From the NCBI GenBank assembly GCA_937888765.1, contig CALASU010000084.1, forward strand, positions 1 through 19,444: 19,444 nucleotides of DNA, in the 5' to 3' direction. The position numbers were made by a program, and so were the translations under genes. The notes under the pieces were generated by a model. That model did not search any database. It saw nothing but the letters and a program-made list of their open reading frames with translations, and was not told the origin of the DNA. Numbering within the stretch: position 1 is the first letter of the stretch; the number at the start of each line of letters is the position of its first letter. The DNA comes from an uncultured Clostridia bacterium (GTDB lineage: Bacteria > Bacillota > Clostridia > Lachnospirales > Anaerotignaceae). This document shows, in pieces, positions 7,566 to 14,010 of the stretch.

Positions 7566-9254
7566 TTAACATATTGTCTTTTGTCTTACAAATTCATAAA
7601 TCTTCTGTCCCGCCGTACCATCTGCATTTATCACAAAATCTGTAACCATCTTCTTTTGCAGCATTGCGTATTCTTCTCTGTCTTCATACTGATCCTTTTT
7701 CAATACATATCGCAGAAATCGTTTCGGAAAGTTCTCAAATCGAATATTATACACCGCATCTTCTTCAGAAAAAACAGGCCACCAAATACAATAATTTCCA
7801 TTCCAAATATTCGCGCCTTTCGCAACTCGCATCTTATCCAAACGCACCTGAAGAGGATAAAAGAATGCAGGACCATCATGTACTGTCGGATTCGGCAACG
7901 CATTAGAAATAGCCGGAATATAAAACGGCTTTCCAGTAATTGCATACAAAAGAAGCAACGAACTTTCATCTGAAATCATAGCATCACTATACACAATTGC
8001 ACGATGCAGATCTTCTGTAATATCAAAAATTCCTTCATCTATATCTTTAAATTCCTCCACAATTTTCAGATACTCCCGCAAAAATTCCGGACGCATAGAA
8101 CGAAGGGTTGCTTCAAACAAAGGATGCGGCCGCCACCAGAGAACTGCTTCCTCCGAATCTTTAAATGCTTCTATAATAGAACGCACTTTTGCAAAATACC
8201 AACTATCTTTTGCAGCATATTCTTTCTGTATTTCTAACTGTTGCTTACTGGATTTTAAGAATTCCGTTAATCCTGTATTATACAGAACAACTTTTTTACC
8301 CTGTATTTTTTCGCTCCATTCTAAGGGCAAAAAACAATCCTCTTTTTCGATATTCAAAATTTTATCAAATTTCGGAGAACCCAAAGGTATAAATTTTTCT
8401 TTCGCCTTCTGCTGCGTAATGCCATAAAGTTCTGCAATTTCCGGATGTGCCGCAAACAATTGCCGCCCCGCTTGTGCCACTTCTTCTGAATATGAAATAG
8501 CATAATCACAATGTATATATGCGGGTGTTATAATTCCATTCTTTTTATAATCCTCAAATGCTTCCGGCGCAAAAGAGTCTTTATATACCCAATACAACAG
8601 TCCATACTCTATATACACCAGCATATCCGTGTGATTCTTCAGACGGCTGCTATAAAAAGCAGGATGCACAGATGTAACCCTGTTTTGTTCATCATAAGGA
8701 TTCATAATAAAAATGACATCCGGTCTGCGATTTTCCACATCATATTTCTGCCAGTCCGTCAGCTCATATTGATCAGAATAATATCCCGTTCCTTCAAAAT
8801 GCATCTGTCCGAAACTGCCGTCCGGATTTTTATCGAAATAAGGAATCGGAATAAAGTATGCATCACATGCAGGATCATTTTTTGCCGCAAAATAAACACT
8901 TTCCAAAGAATCCGACATACTCGCCTTATAACAGAAAAAAGCTACCTCTATTTTATCAGGTTTCAGACATAACGCTTCTCTTCCAAGCTTCTGAACCGTA
9001 TGCAAAATCTGCTTAATCTGTGCCTGTCCCTGTGAAGCAAAATAAAGGAGTTCATAAAGTTCTCTTAATAATTGAGAAATAACGGTATCTTCCCCCATCA
9101 TATTTTCCGCATATGCAAACATCTGGGAAACAAATTCCTGTATTTCCGCACATAAATTAAAAAAATCCTCATCCCTTTGGGTTTTCAGTTCCCGGCAGGC
9201 AGAAGCTAACGTATCTGTCAGTTCCAAAAATTGTTGTATATGTAATTTCCGCAT
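7566..9254 (-). CDS. CDP-glycerol glycerophosphotransferase-like (TagB/TagF-type GT-B) protein
   Basis: 562 residues from ATG 9254, which follows the stop of the cytidylyltransferase by 2 nt; AAGG lies 10 nt upstream. A TTG 18 nt earlier is possible but would overlap that gene. The N-terminal ~110 residues are helical. The middle carries features I associate with clostridial CDP-glycerol transferase-like proteins: FFCYKASMSDSLESVY, PDVIFIMNPYDEQNRVTSVH and FYSSRLKNHTDMLVYIEY. The C-terminal half resembles the TagB/TagF GT-B catalytic fold, with KVVLYNTGL, WWRPHP and YSDAMISDESSLLLLYAITG; the last corresponds to the conserved 'D-S-S' donor-site loop. Characterised members move glycerol-phosphate from CDP-glycerol to a teichoic acid chain. 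Here it may add a polyol-phosphate or other CDP-linked group to the glycan. Adjacent RfbF makes a CDP-sugar, so the CDP connection is suggestive. The exact donor is unknown. Confidence 0.7.
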   Translation of the reverse strand: MRKLHIQQFLELTDTLASACRELKTQRDEDFFNLCAEIQEFVSQMFAYAENMMGEDTVISQLLRELYELLYFASQGQAQIKQILHTVQKLGREALCLKPDKIEVAFFCYKASMSDSLESVYFAAKNDPACDAYFIPIPYFDKNPDGSFGQMHFEGTGYYSDQYELTDWQKYDVENRRPDVIFIMNPYDEQNRVTSVHPAFYSSRLKNHTDMLVYIEYGLLYWVYKDSFAPEAFEDYKKNGIITPAYIHCDYAISYSEEVAQAGRQLFAAHPEIAELYGITQQKAKEKFIPLGSPKFDKILNIEKEDCFLPLEWSEKIQGKKVVLYNTGLTEFLKSSKQQLEIQKEYAAKDSWYFAKVRSIIEAFKDSEEAVLWWRPHPLFEATLRSMRPEFLREYLKIVEEFKDIDEGIFDITEDLHRAIVYSDAMISDESSLLLLYAITGKPFYIPAISNALPNPTVHDGPAFFYPLQVRLDKMRVAKGANIWNGNYCIWWPVFSEEDAVYNIRFENFPKRFLRYVLKKDQYEDREEYAMLQKKMVTDFVINADGTAGQKIYEFVRQKTIC

Positions 9255-9256
9255 TT

Positions 9257-10036
9257 TTACCACACCTTCCAAGGAGCTGTACCGTTACTCCAATGTGTTT
9301 CTAAAAAGGATCTGTCTCTCTGTGTATCCATACACTGCCAATAGCCGTGATGCTTATAGATTCCCAGTTTTCCCTCTGCCGCCAATGTTTCCAGGGGTGT
9401 ACGTTCCAGTATACAGTTATCTTCTTCCTGCAGATACTGAAATACTTCCGGCTGCATTACCATAAATCCGCCATTGATCCAACCGCCGTCCGCCTTATCC
9501 TTTTCTCTGAAACCAACGATCTTTTCGCCGGTTTCATTCAGATCCAGCACCCCAAAGCGACCGCCGGGCTGTATTGCCGTCAGGGTTGTCACAGCACCAC
9601 TTGCACGATGTGTTTCCAATAAGGCATTCAAATCTACATTACTTACCCCGTCGCCGTAGGTCAGCATAAAAGGCTCATCACCAATATATTTCTGTATTTT
9701 TTTAATACGTGCACCTGTTTGTGCATGCAGTCCCGTATCTACTAAAGTAACACGCCAGGGCTCTGCTACATTCTGATGCACAATCATTTTATTCTCTTCC
9801 GAAAAATCAAAAGTTACATCTGAACGATGGAGATAGTAGTCTGCAAAATATTCCTTAATGGCATGTCCTTTATATCCACAGCAGATTACAAAATCATGAA
9901 ATCCGAAATGAGAATAATATTTCATAATATGCCATAAAATCGGCTGTTCTCCAATCGTAATCATCGGTTTGGGCTTCAAATGACTTTCTTCACTGATACG
10001 AGTTCCTAATCCCCCTGCCAAAATTACTACTTTCAT
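9257..10036 (-). CDS. rfbF: Glucose-1-phosphate cytidylyltransferase (RfbF-type)
   Basis: 259 residues, the normal length for the family. The N-terminus carries the nucleotidyltransferase signature LAGGLGTRISEESHLKPKPM (6-25), with the GGLGTR loop that binds CTP and the Lys residues that bind phosphate. Further matches to RfbF are ILWHIMKYY, VTLVDTG, MLTYGDGVSNVDL, RFGVLDL, INGGFMV and GYWQCMDTQRD near the C-terminus. It should convert alpha-D-glucose 1-phosphate plus CTP to CDP-glucose and pyrophosphate in the cytoplasm. CDP-glucose usually feeds a 4,6-dehydratase (RfbG) and 3,6-dideoxyhexose synthesis; no dehydratase or downstream enzyme is in this window, so they are either outside it or absent. 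It is the first gene of the glycan island in transcription order and sits immediately before the CDP-glycerol transferase-like gene. Confidence 0.92.
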   Translation of the reverse strand: MKVVILAGGLGTRISEESHLKPKPMITIGEQPILWHIMKYYSHFGFHDFVICCGYKGHAIKEYFADYYLHRSDVTFDFSEENKMIVHQNVAEPWRVTLVDTGLHAQTGARIKKIQKYIGDEPFMLTYGDGVSNVDLNALLETHRASGAVTTLTAIQPGGRFGVLDLNETGEKIVGFREKDKADGGWINGGFMVMQPEVFQYLQEEDNCILERTPLETLAAEGKLGIYKHHGYWQCMDTQRDRSFLETHWSNGTAPWKVW

Positions 10037-10221
10037 CTATATCCCTCTATTCTTTTATCGTCCGGATTTTAGTATTCTTCATAAGGAAATTCCTGCATTA
10101 TAAAAACAGACACTATTACAACTTTTATAAAGAGTTTCAGTATATTTACATAACACATCTTTAATAAACCTGTACTATATTTCCTTCTATTCTAATTCTC
10201 TTTTCGACAATATTTTTATTA
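10037..10221 (-). promoter_or_regulatory. AT-rich intergenic gap, probable promoter region of the glycan operon
   Basis: This 185-nt gap separates the broken feoB from rfbF and is very AT-rich. On the minus strand a perfect TATAAT lies at 10102-10097, about 60 nt before the rfbF ATG, and another TATAAT lies near 10227-10222 inside the tail of the feoB remnant. Neither has a convincing TTGACA-like -35 at 16-18 nt. No terminator hairpin with a T-run was seen after the feoB remnant, so read-through from feoAB is also possible. No protein-coding sequence is supported here. The promoter assignment is inference. Confidence 0.3.
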
Positions 10222-11409
10222 TTATAGTATAAATCTTCCTAAATATATATCGACAAAAGACACAAAAAATTTAACAATATGAGGAAATCCCCCTGTTCTT
10301 CTTCTCAAACAAAAACACGACCGCCGCGTTTTCTGTATCCCAAATTTCCCCACCCACATGGTAAGTGCCTGCTTTCCATGGCATCCCGCTTTCTGAAACA
10401 CCCCGTCCAGTTGAAACGCAATTCTCGGCAGCAGTCCAAAATCTTCAAGCAGTGTAAACAACGGGAAAAAAATCGCCATCGGCGGCAGCATAACAGCCAC
10501 CACCCAAGTCACCGTCAGCCAGATCCCATCCATCAGCAGACTTTCCAACCAGAGCGGAGAGCCAACAGACCGAAGTCCCAACCCCAGCATTTCGCCGCAC
10601 TGATGAAACTGCCGCATCAGAAAATCCGACGGCACATTTGCACCTGCCACCGTGATCCAGAACACACCACCCAACAGCAGAAGCATCAGCAGAATGCCCC
10701 CTTTTGAAGAAAGTACCCATCTGTCGATCCGCTCTGTGTATCTGTCACGTTCTTCTTTTTTCTGCACCACTTCCAGACAGATTTCCTTTGCTCTTTCCAG
10801 AAACAGCAGCGAACGATTTTCCCGAAACAGATCCGTTTCATAGCCTGCTTCTGTTTCAGGTGTAATAGCATCCCAGCAAAGCCTTTTGGGCTGTATGATT
10901 ACTTCTTTTTCAATAATCTGCAAAAGCGAGCCTTTCAATTCCTCCAGACCTACGCCCTGCCTTGCCGCCATTTTCACAACGGGCACACCCGTCAGCTTTT
11001 CCATTTTCTCTTTGTCCACAGAAATGCCCTTTTTTTCGGCTTCATCTGTCAGATTCAGACAAAAAACAACGCTATCCTGCAATTCCATTACCTGCAGTGC
11101 AAGCGGCAGATTCCGCTCCAGAGCCGTTGCATCCAGAACCACAAGCACTACATCACAGCATTCCCTGCAAAGAAACTCCTTTGCGGCAGATTCCTCCGCA
11201 GAATCAGAAAACAACGAATACACCCCCGGCAGATCATACAGAGAAATCCTGTACTTCTCCAGAGAAAATTCCCCTACCGCATTACCGACGGTTTTCCCTG
11301 ACCAGTTGCCCGTATGCTGTTTCAATCCTGTCAGTGCATTGAAAACGGTACTTTTGCCTGTATTCGGATTCCCCGCCAAAGCCATACGTAATTGTTTGTC
11401 CTCACTCAT
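10222..11409 (-). pseudogene. feoB: Truncated ferrous iron transporter FeoB (N-terminal ~351 residues)
   Basis: The ORF encodes 395 residues, well short of typical FeoB (roughly 600-800). It starts with an intact G-protein domain: P-loop GNPNTGKST (13-21), DLPGVYSL (59-66) and NLTDEAEKKG (119-128), the guanine-specificity region. Two or more membrane segments follow (about 235-260 and 295-325), then LEDFGLLPRIAFQLDG and CHGKQALTM (343-351). In complete FeoB proteins this is followed by a Cys/Gly-rich CNxxG segment and the rest of the permease; here the last 44 codons are an unrelated Arg/Phe-rich tail. No FeoB sequence resumes before rfbF. Fe2+ transport is therefore probably lost, although the GTPase domain might still be made. 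The start overlaps the end of feoA by 8 nt. Chimeric assembly cannot be excluded. Confidence 0.85.
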
Positions 11410-11689
11410 ACGGCTCTCCCTCCCTTACAACTTTTTCCACTTCCCCATTTTCTACATCTTCAGCTTCTTCTGCCAGAATTGCATCGGCATCTTTATCACG
11501 CAACGCAATCAAGGTATCCTTTACCCGATACACCCGTGTACCGCCGCCCGCACATTCATACAGCGGCAGCACTCGGCTGCCTCGGAAAAAGCCCAGATCA
11601 AACAGCCGCAATTTCTCATCGCCCCGCACTTCCTGCACAAAACAAAGCTGTTCCTGTGCGATTTCCGTCAGCCGTTTTCCACTGCTCAT
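11402..11689 (-). CDS. feoA: FeoA family ferrous iron transport accessory protein
   Basis: 95 residues from ATG 11689, chosen because GGAGG lies 7 nt upstream; an in-frame ATG at 11719 has no comparable site. The core matches the small SH3-like FeoA fold: RLTEIAQEQLCFVQEV, a short helix RLFDLGFFRGSRVLPLY (typical FeoA has L-x-x-L-G-hydrophobic-x-x-G), and DTLIALRDKDADAILAE, the usual 'ALR..A..I' ending. A Glu-rich tail of about 20 residues extends beyond the normal ~75-residue fold. FeoA is a cytoplasmic partner that helps FeoB import Fe2+. It overlaps feoB by 8 nt, as expected for a coupled pair, but its partner is truncated here, so its present role is doubtful. Confidence 0.88.
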   Translation of the reverse strand: MSSGKRLTEIAQEQLCFVQEVRGDEKLRLFDLGFFRGSRVLPLYECAGGGTRVYRVKDTLIALRDKDADAILAEEAEDVENGEVEKVVREGEPYE

Positions 11690-11721
11690 TCCACTCCCTC
11701 CCCGCATGGTGTTATACACAA

Positions 11722-11751
11722 TATATACGACAGCACTGTTTTTTGTGCCAA
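11722..11751 (-). promoter_or_regulatory. Putative promoter for feoAB
   Basis: On the minus strand TTGGCA (11751-11746) and TATATA (11727-11722) are separated by 18 nt and lie about 35 nt before the feoA start. The spacer holds a short imperfect palindrome (ACAGTGCTGT) that could be an operator for an iron regulator; I cannot match it to a defined Fur or DtxR box. The metK terminator immediately upstream makes a separate promoter necessary. Confidence 0.5.
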
Positions 11752-11753
11752 CA

Positions 11754-11783
11754 CAAAAAAGCCCCGGACAAAAATCCGAGGCT
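11754..11783 (-). terminator. Intrinsic terminator after metK
   Basis: Read on the minus strand, AGCCTCGGA (11783-11775) pairs with TCCGGGGCT (11768-11760) over nine pairs, one of them G-T, around a 6-nt loop, followed directly by a run of T. It starts 20 nt after the metK stop and separates metK from feoA. Confidence 0.9.
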
Positions 11784-11803
11784 CTATCTGCTTTATTAAA
11801 AAA

Positions 11804-12982
11804 TTACATTCTTTCTTTGAATACGTCAACCATATCCAGTCTTTCCCAAGGCAGGTCAAGATCTGTTCTGCCGAAGTGACCATAAGCCGCTACCTGTTTG
11901 TAGATAGGTCTTCTCAGGTCGAAGTTTTTGATGATTGCTGCTGGACGCAGGTCAAAGTTTCTGTTTACGATTTCTGTGATTTCTTCATCAGAAATTTTGC
12001 CTGTGCCATATGTATTGATCAGAACGGAAACGGGTTTTGCAACACCGATTGCGTATGCTACCTGTACTTCACATTTCTTCGCGATACCGCTGGCAACGAT
12101 GTTTTTCGCAACGTGTCTTGCTGCATAGCAAGCAGAACGGTCTACCTTTGTGGGGTCTTTGCCGCTGAATGCGCCGCCGCCGTGTGCTGCGTAACCGCCA
12201 TATGTGTCAACGATGATCTTTCTGCCTGTCAGACCGGAGTCACCCATAGGGCCGCCGATTACGAATCTGCCTGTGGGGTTGATGTAGTATTTTGTATTTT
12301 CATCCAGCAGTTCTGCGGGGATTACTTTTTTCACTACATTTTCGATGATGTCTTTTTCAATCTGGCTATGTTCCACATCGGGATCGTGCTGGGAGGATAC
12401 AACAACTGTATCTACTCTTACGGGCTTATCATCTACGTATTCTACTGTTACCTGAGATTTACCATCGGGACGCAGATATGCCAGTGTACCGTTTTTACGT
12501 ACTTCTGTCAGTCTTCTTGTCAGCTTGTGTGCCAGAGAGATAGGCAGGGGCATCAGTTCTTCTGTTTCGTCACATGCAAAACCGAACATCATACCCTGGT
12601 CGCCTGCACCTGTGTCAAATTCGCTGTCGTCTTCGCCTGTTTTGTTTTCCAGAGAGTGGTCAACACCCAGAGCGATATCGGGGGACTGACCGTGGATCGC
12701 TGTCAGTACGGAGCATGTTTCGCTGTCGAAGCCGTATTTTGCTCTTGTGTAGCCGATTTCTGTCAGTGTTTCTCTAACGATTTTTTCAACGTCAACGTAT
12801 GCTTCTGTTGTGATTTCGCCCATTACCATGATCATACCTGTTGTTGTGCATGTTTCGCAGGCAACACGGGAATTGGGGTCTTTTGCCAGCAGTGCGTCCA
12901 GCACGCCATCGGAAATCTGGTCACAGATCTTATCGGGATGCCCTTCTGTAACAGATTCGGAAGTGAATAATCTTCTGCTCAT
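11804..12982 (-). CDS. metK: S-adenosylmethionine synthetase
   Basis: 392 residues, full length for bacterial MetK. It shows the family landmarks in order: TSESVTEGHPDKICDQISD (7-25, with the catalytic His15 in GHPDK), the signature GAGDQGMMFGFACDE (125-139), and the glycine-rich phosphate-binding GGGAFSGKDPTKVDRS (268-283). The enzyme condenses methionine and ATP to S-adenosylmethionine, phosphate and pyrophosphate in the cytoplasm, normally as a tetramer needing Mg2+ and K+. AAAGGAGA lies 8 nt before the ATG. A SAM-I riboswitch and terminator in its leader show feedback control by SAM itself. The SAM product supports several enzymes in this window (CobA, three FkbM methyltransferases, the radical SAM protein). 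No sign of truncation or frameshift. Confidence 0.99.
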   Translation of the reverse strand: MSRRLFTSESVTEGHPDKICDQISDGVLDALLAKDPNSRVACETCTTTGMIMVMGEITTEAYVDVEKIVRETLTEIGYTRAKYGFDSETCSVLTAIHGQSPDIALGVDHSLENKTGEDDSEFDTGAGDQGMMFGFACDETEELMPLPISLAHKLTRRLTEVRKNGTLAYLRPDGKSQVTVEYVDDKPVRVDTVVVSSQHDPDVEHSQIEKDIIENVVKKVIPAELLDENTKYYINPTGRFVIGGPMGDSGLTGRKIIVDTYGGYAAHGGGAFSGKDPTKVDRSACYAARHVAKNIVASGIAKKCEVQVAYAIGVAKPVSVLINTYGTGKISDEEITEIVNRNFDLRPAAIIKNFDLRRPIYKQVAAYGHFGRTDLDLPWERLDMVDVFKERM

Positions 12983-13098
12983 GTTCTGTTCTCCTTTTTT
13001 CTACGCAAATTTTTTCCAACTGTAAATAAAGTTTCTAAGGAGAGACTCATTCGAATTTTTCGCGTAAAAACCCATTCGTAATGCTTCGCATTACTCAT
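12979..13098 (-). CDS. Possible 39-residue leader ORF coupled to metK
   Basis: A short ORF begins MSNAKHYEWVFTRK, is rich in Lys/Arg, and ends in RRKKENRT. Its ATG is preceded by GGAG at 6 nt, and its TGA overlaps the metK ATG as ATGA, the arrangement used for translational coupling. Against it, the GGAG lies in the stem-loop of a palindrome, the ORF covers one of two repeat hairpins, and the sequence could be a chance reading of a dispersed repeat. No known family is recognised. It lies downstream of the riboswitch terminator, so it would be translated only when SAM is low. Confidence 0.25.
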   Translation of the reverse strand: MSNAKHYEWVFTRKIRMSLSLETLFTVGKNLRRKKENRT

Positions 13099-13117
13099 GA
13101 TTTGCTCCGCAAATCAT
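13078..13117 (-). repeat. Twin palindromes with GNA-type triloops in the metK leader
   Basis: Two adjacent hairpins 2 nt apart. On the minus strand the first (13117-13097) is ATGATTTGC-GGA-GCAAATCAT, a perfect 9-bp stem. The second (13094-13078) is GTAATGC-GAA-GCATTAC, a perfect 7-bp stem. Both close on GC-GNA-GC, a mini-hairpin known to be unusually stable. They carry no T-run, so they are not terminators. The design resembles REP-type small repeats; whether copies exist elsewhere cannot be seen from this window. Confidence 0.6.
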
Positions 13118-13198
13118 TCAAAAAACATTCCGTCTGCCGCTTTTGCAAGCAAATCGGCTGCCATCCTGTTTTCCGAATAGTTTTCTCCGCTTTTCAAC

Positions 13199-13221
13199 AA
13201 AAAAATAACCCCATCAGGGGT
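13199..13221 (-). terminator. Riboswitch-controlled terminator before metK
   Basis: Minus strand ACCCC (13221-13217), loop TGAT, GGGGT (13212-13208), then TA and seven T. It follows the S-box aptamer by 13 nt and is the expected expression platform: with SAM bound the terminator forms and transcription stops before metK. Confidence 0.88.
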
Positions 13222-13234
13222 CTTCTAATGTAAT

Positions 13235-13331
13235 CTCATCTTCCGCAAAACATGCGGGGGAATTGGCACCGATGCGTTTCCGCCGGTTGCCGGGTGTCAC
13301 AGGGCCCTGTCCCTCAACCACTCTTGATAAG
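13235..13331 (-). promoter_or_regulatory. SAM-I (S-box) riboswitch aptamer
   Basis: On the minus strand the element opens with CTTATCAAGAG (13331-13321), the S-box hallmark. It contains GAGGGACAGG, ACCCGGCAACC and GGTGCCAATTCC in the canonical order, then a P4 hairpin CCGCA/TGCGG and the closing strand GATGAG (13240-13235), which pairs with CTTATC to form P1. These are the conserved core positions of the SAM-I class. It binds S-adenosylmethionine and, with the terminator just downstream, turns off metK when SAM is plentiful. Confidence 0.97.
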
Positions 13332-13353
13332 TTCTTTATTTACTTCCAAGGGT

Positions 13354-13383
13354 ATTTTAACAGGTAAGCATATCCCGTGTCAA
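13354..13383 (-). promoter_or_regulatory. Promoter of the metK riboswitch transcript
   Basis: A consensus TTGACA (13383-13378) and TAAAAT (13359-13354) are separated by 18 nt on the minus strand, placing the transcription start about 16 nt before the S-box aptamer. This is a typical sigma-A promoter layout. Confidence 0.85.
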
Positions 13384-13435
13384 TAAAAATCCGCTCTTTC
13401 CTATAAATTCCATCGGTTTACAGAAAAAGAGCGGA
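13384..13435 (-). terminator. Intrinsic terminator after the methionine sulfoxide reductase gene
   Basis: TCCGCTCTTT (13435-13426) pairs perfectly with AAAGAGCGGA (13399-13390) across a 26-nt loop, followed by TTTTTATT. The T-run runs straight into the TTGACA of the metK promoter, so the end of one unit and the start of the next share a few bases. Confidence 0.85.
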
Positions 13436-13445
13436 CTCTTCGTAC

Positions 13446-13937
13446 TTATTTTGTCAATTTTTCCACCAGATATGCCGCAATGCTTTCCAGACCTGCCTTG
13501 TCATCCGCATCAAAGCGATTGCTTACAGGGCTGTCGATATCCAGCACACCAAGTACTTTGCCTTCTGCACTCATCAAAGGCACCACGATTTCAGAACGTG
13601 TTTCTGCATCACAGGCAATGTAGCCATCATAGCAGTGTACATCTGCCGCCACCTGTGTTTCTTTCAGTTCCACCGCTTTACCGCACATACCTTTTCCGGG
13701 TGCAATATGGCTTACAGCCGCTCTGCCCTGAAAAGGTCCCAGAACCAATTCTTCACCGCTTACTCTGTAGAAGCCAATCCAGTTGACTGCTTCCAGTGCA
13801 TCATTCAGAACAGCAGATGCATTGCACAGCGTTGCGATCTGGTCTTCTTCTTTATCAACATATAATTTTAACTGCTCCAGCAGCAGGGCATACAGACCCT
13901 TTTTCTCTGCAGGAAATGTTACAGGGATATAAGCCAT
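13446..13937 (-). CDS. msrC: GAF-domain free methionine-(R)-sulfoxide reductase
   Basis: 163 residues, a single GAF domain. Family landmarks are NWIGFYRV (52-59), LVLGPFQGRAAVSH (65-78), GKGMCGKAVE (81-90), DVHCYDGYIACDAETRSEIV (99-118) and GVLDIDSP (130-137). fRMsr enzymes reduce free methionine-R-sulfoxide to methionine in the cytoplasm. In the E. coli protein the working cysteines are numbered 84, 94 and 118. The last two correspond here to Cys85 and Cys109, while the first position (expected near residue 75) is Val; an extra Cys102 is present. Two cysteines can still form a redox pair, so activity is plausible. GGAAAGGATG precedes the start. It has its own terminator, so it is transcribed apart from metK, although both serve the methionine pool. 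Confidence 0.9.
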   Translation of the reverse strand: MAYIPVTFPAEKKGLYALLLEQLKLYVDKEEDQIATLCNASAVLNDALEAVNWIGFYRVSGEELVLGPFQGRAAVSHIAPGKGMCGKAVELKETQVAADVHCYDGYIACDAETRSEIVVPLMSAEGKVLGVLDIDSPVSNRFDADDKAGLESIAAYLVEKLTK

Positions 13938-13955
13938 CGGTAATCATCCTTTCCG

Positions 13956-14010
13956 TATAAAAATAAGCACTTATACTATATAGTACCATGAAACCATAAA
14001 ACAGTGCTTA
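13956..14010 (-). terminator. Terminator of the tetrapyrrole operon, overlapping the last stop codon
   Basis: TAAGCACT (14010-14003) pairs perfectly with AGTGCTTA (13971-13964), followed by TTTTTAT. The TAA stop of the DUF89 gene is the first three bases of the 5' arm. The 31-nt interior holds further palindromic stretches (for example ACTATATAGT) that could extend the fold. Confidence 0.65.

Noticed and set aside
10204..10233. A plus-strand promoter-like pair TCGACA and TATAAA with an 18-nt gap
   Set aside because: No plus-strand gene follows; in such AT-rich sequence the match is easily due to chance.
10886..12970. A 694-codon open frame on the plus strand, Cys- and Phe-rich, opposite metK and the feo genes
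   Set aside because: It lies antisense to clearly identified genes, shows no domain, runs across gene boundaries and a terminator, and has the odd composition typical of an antisense shadow frame produced by codon bias.
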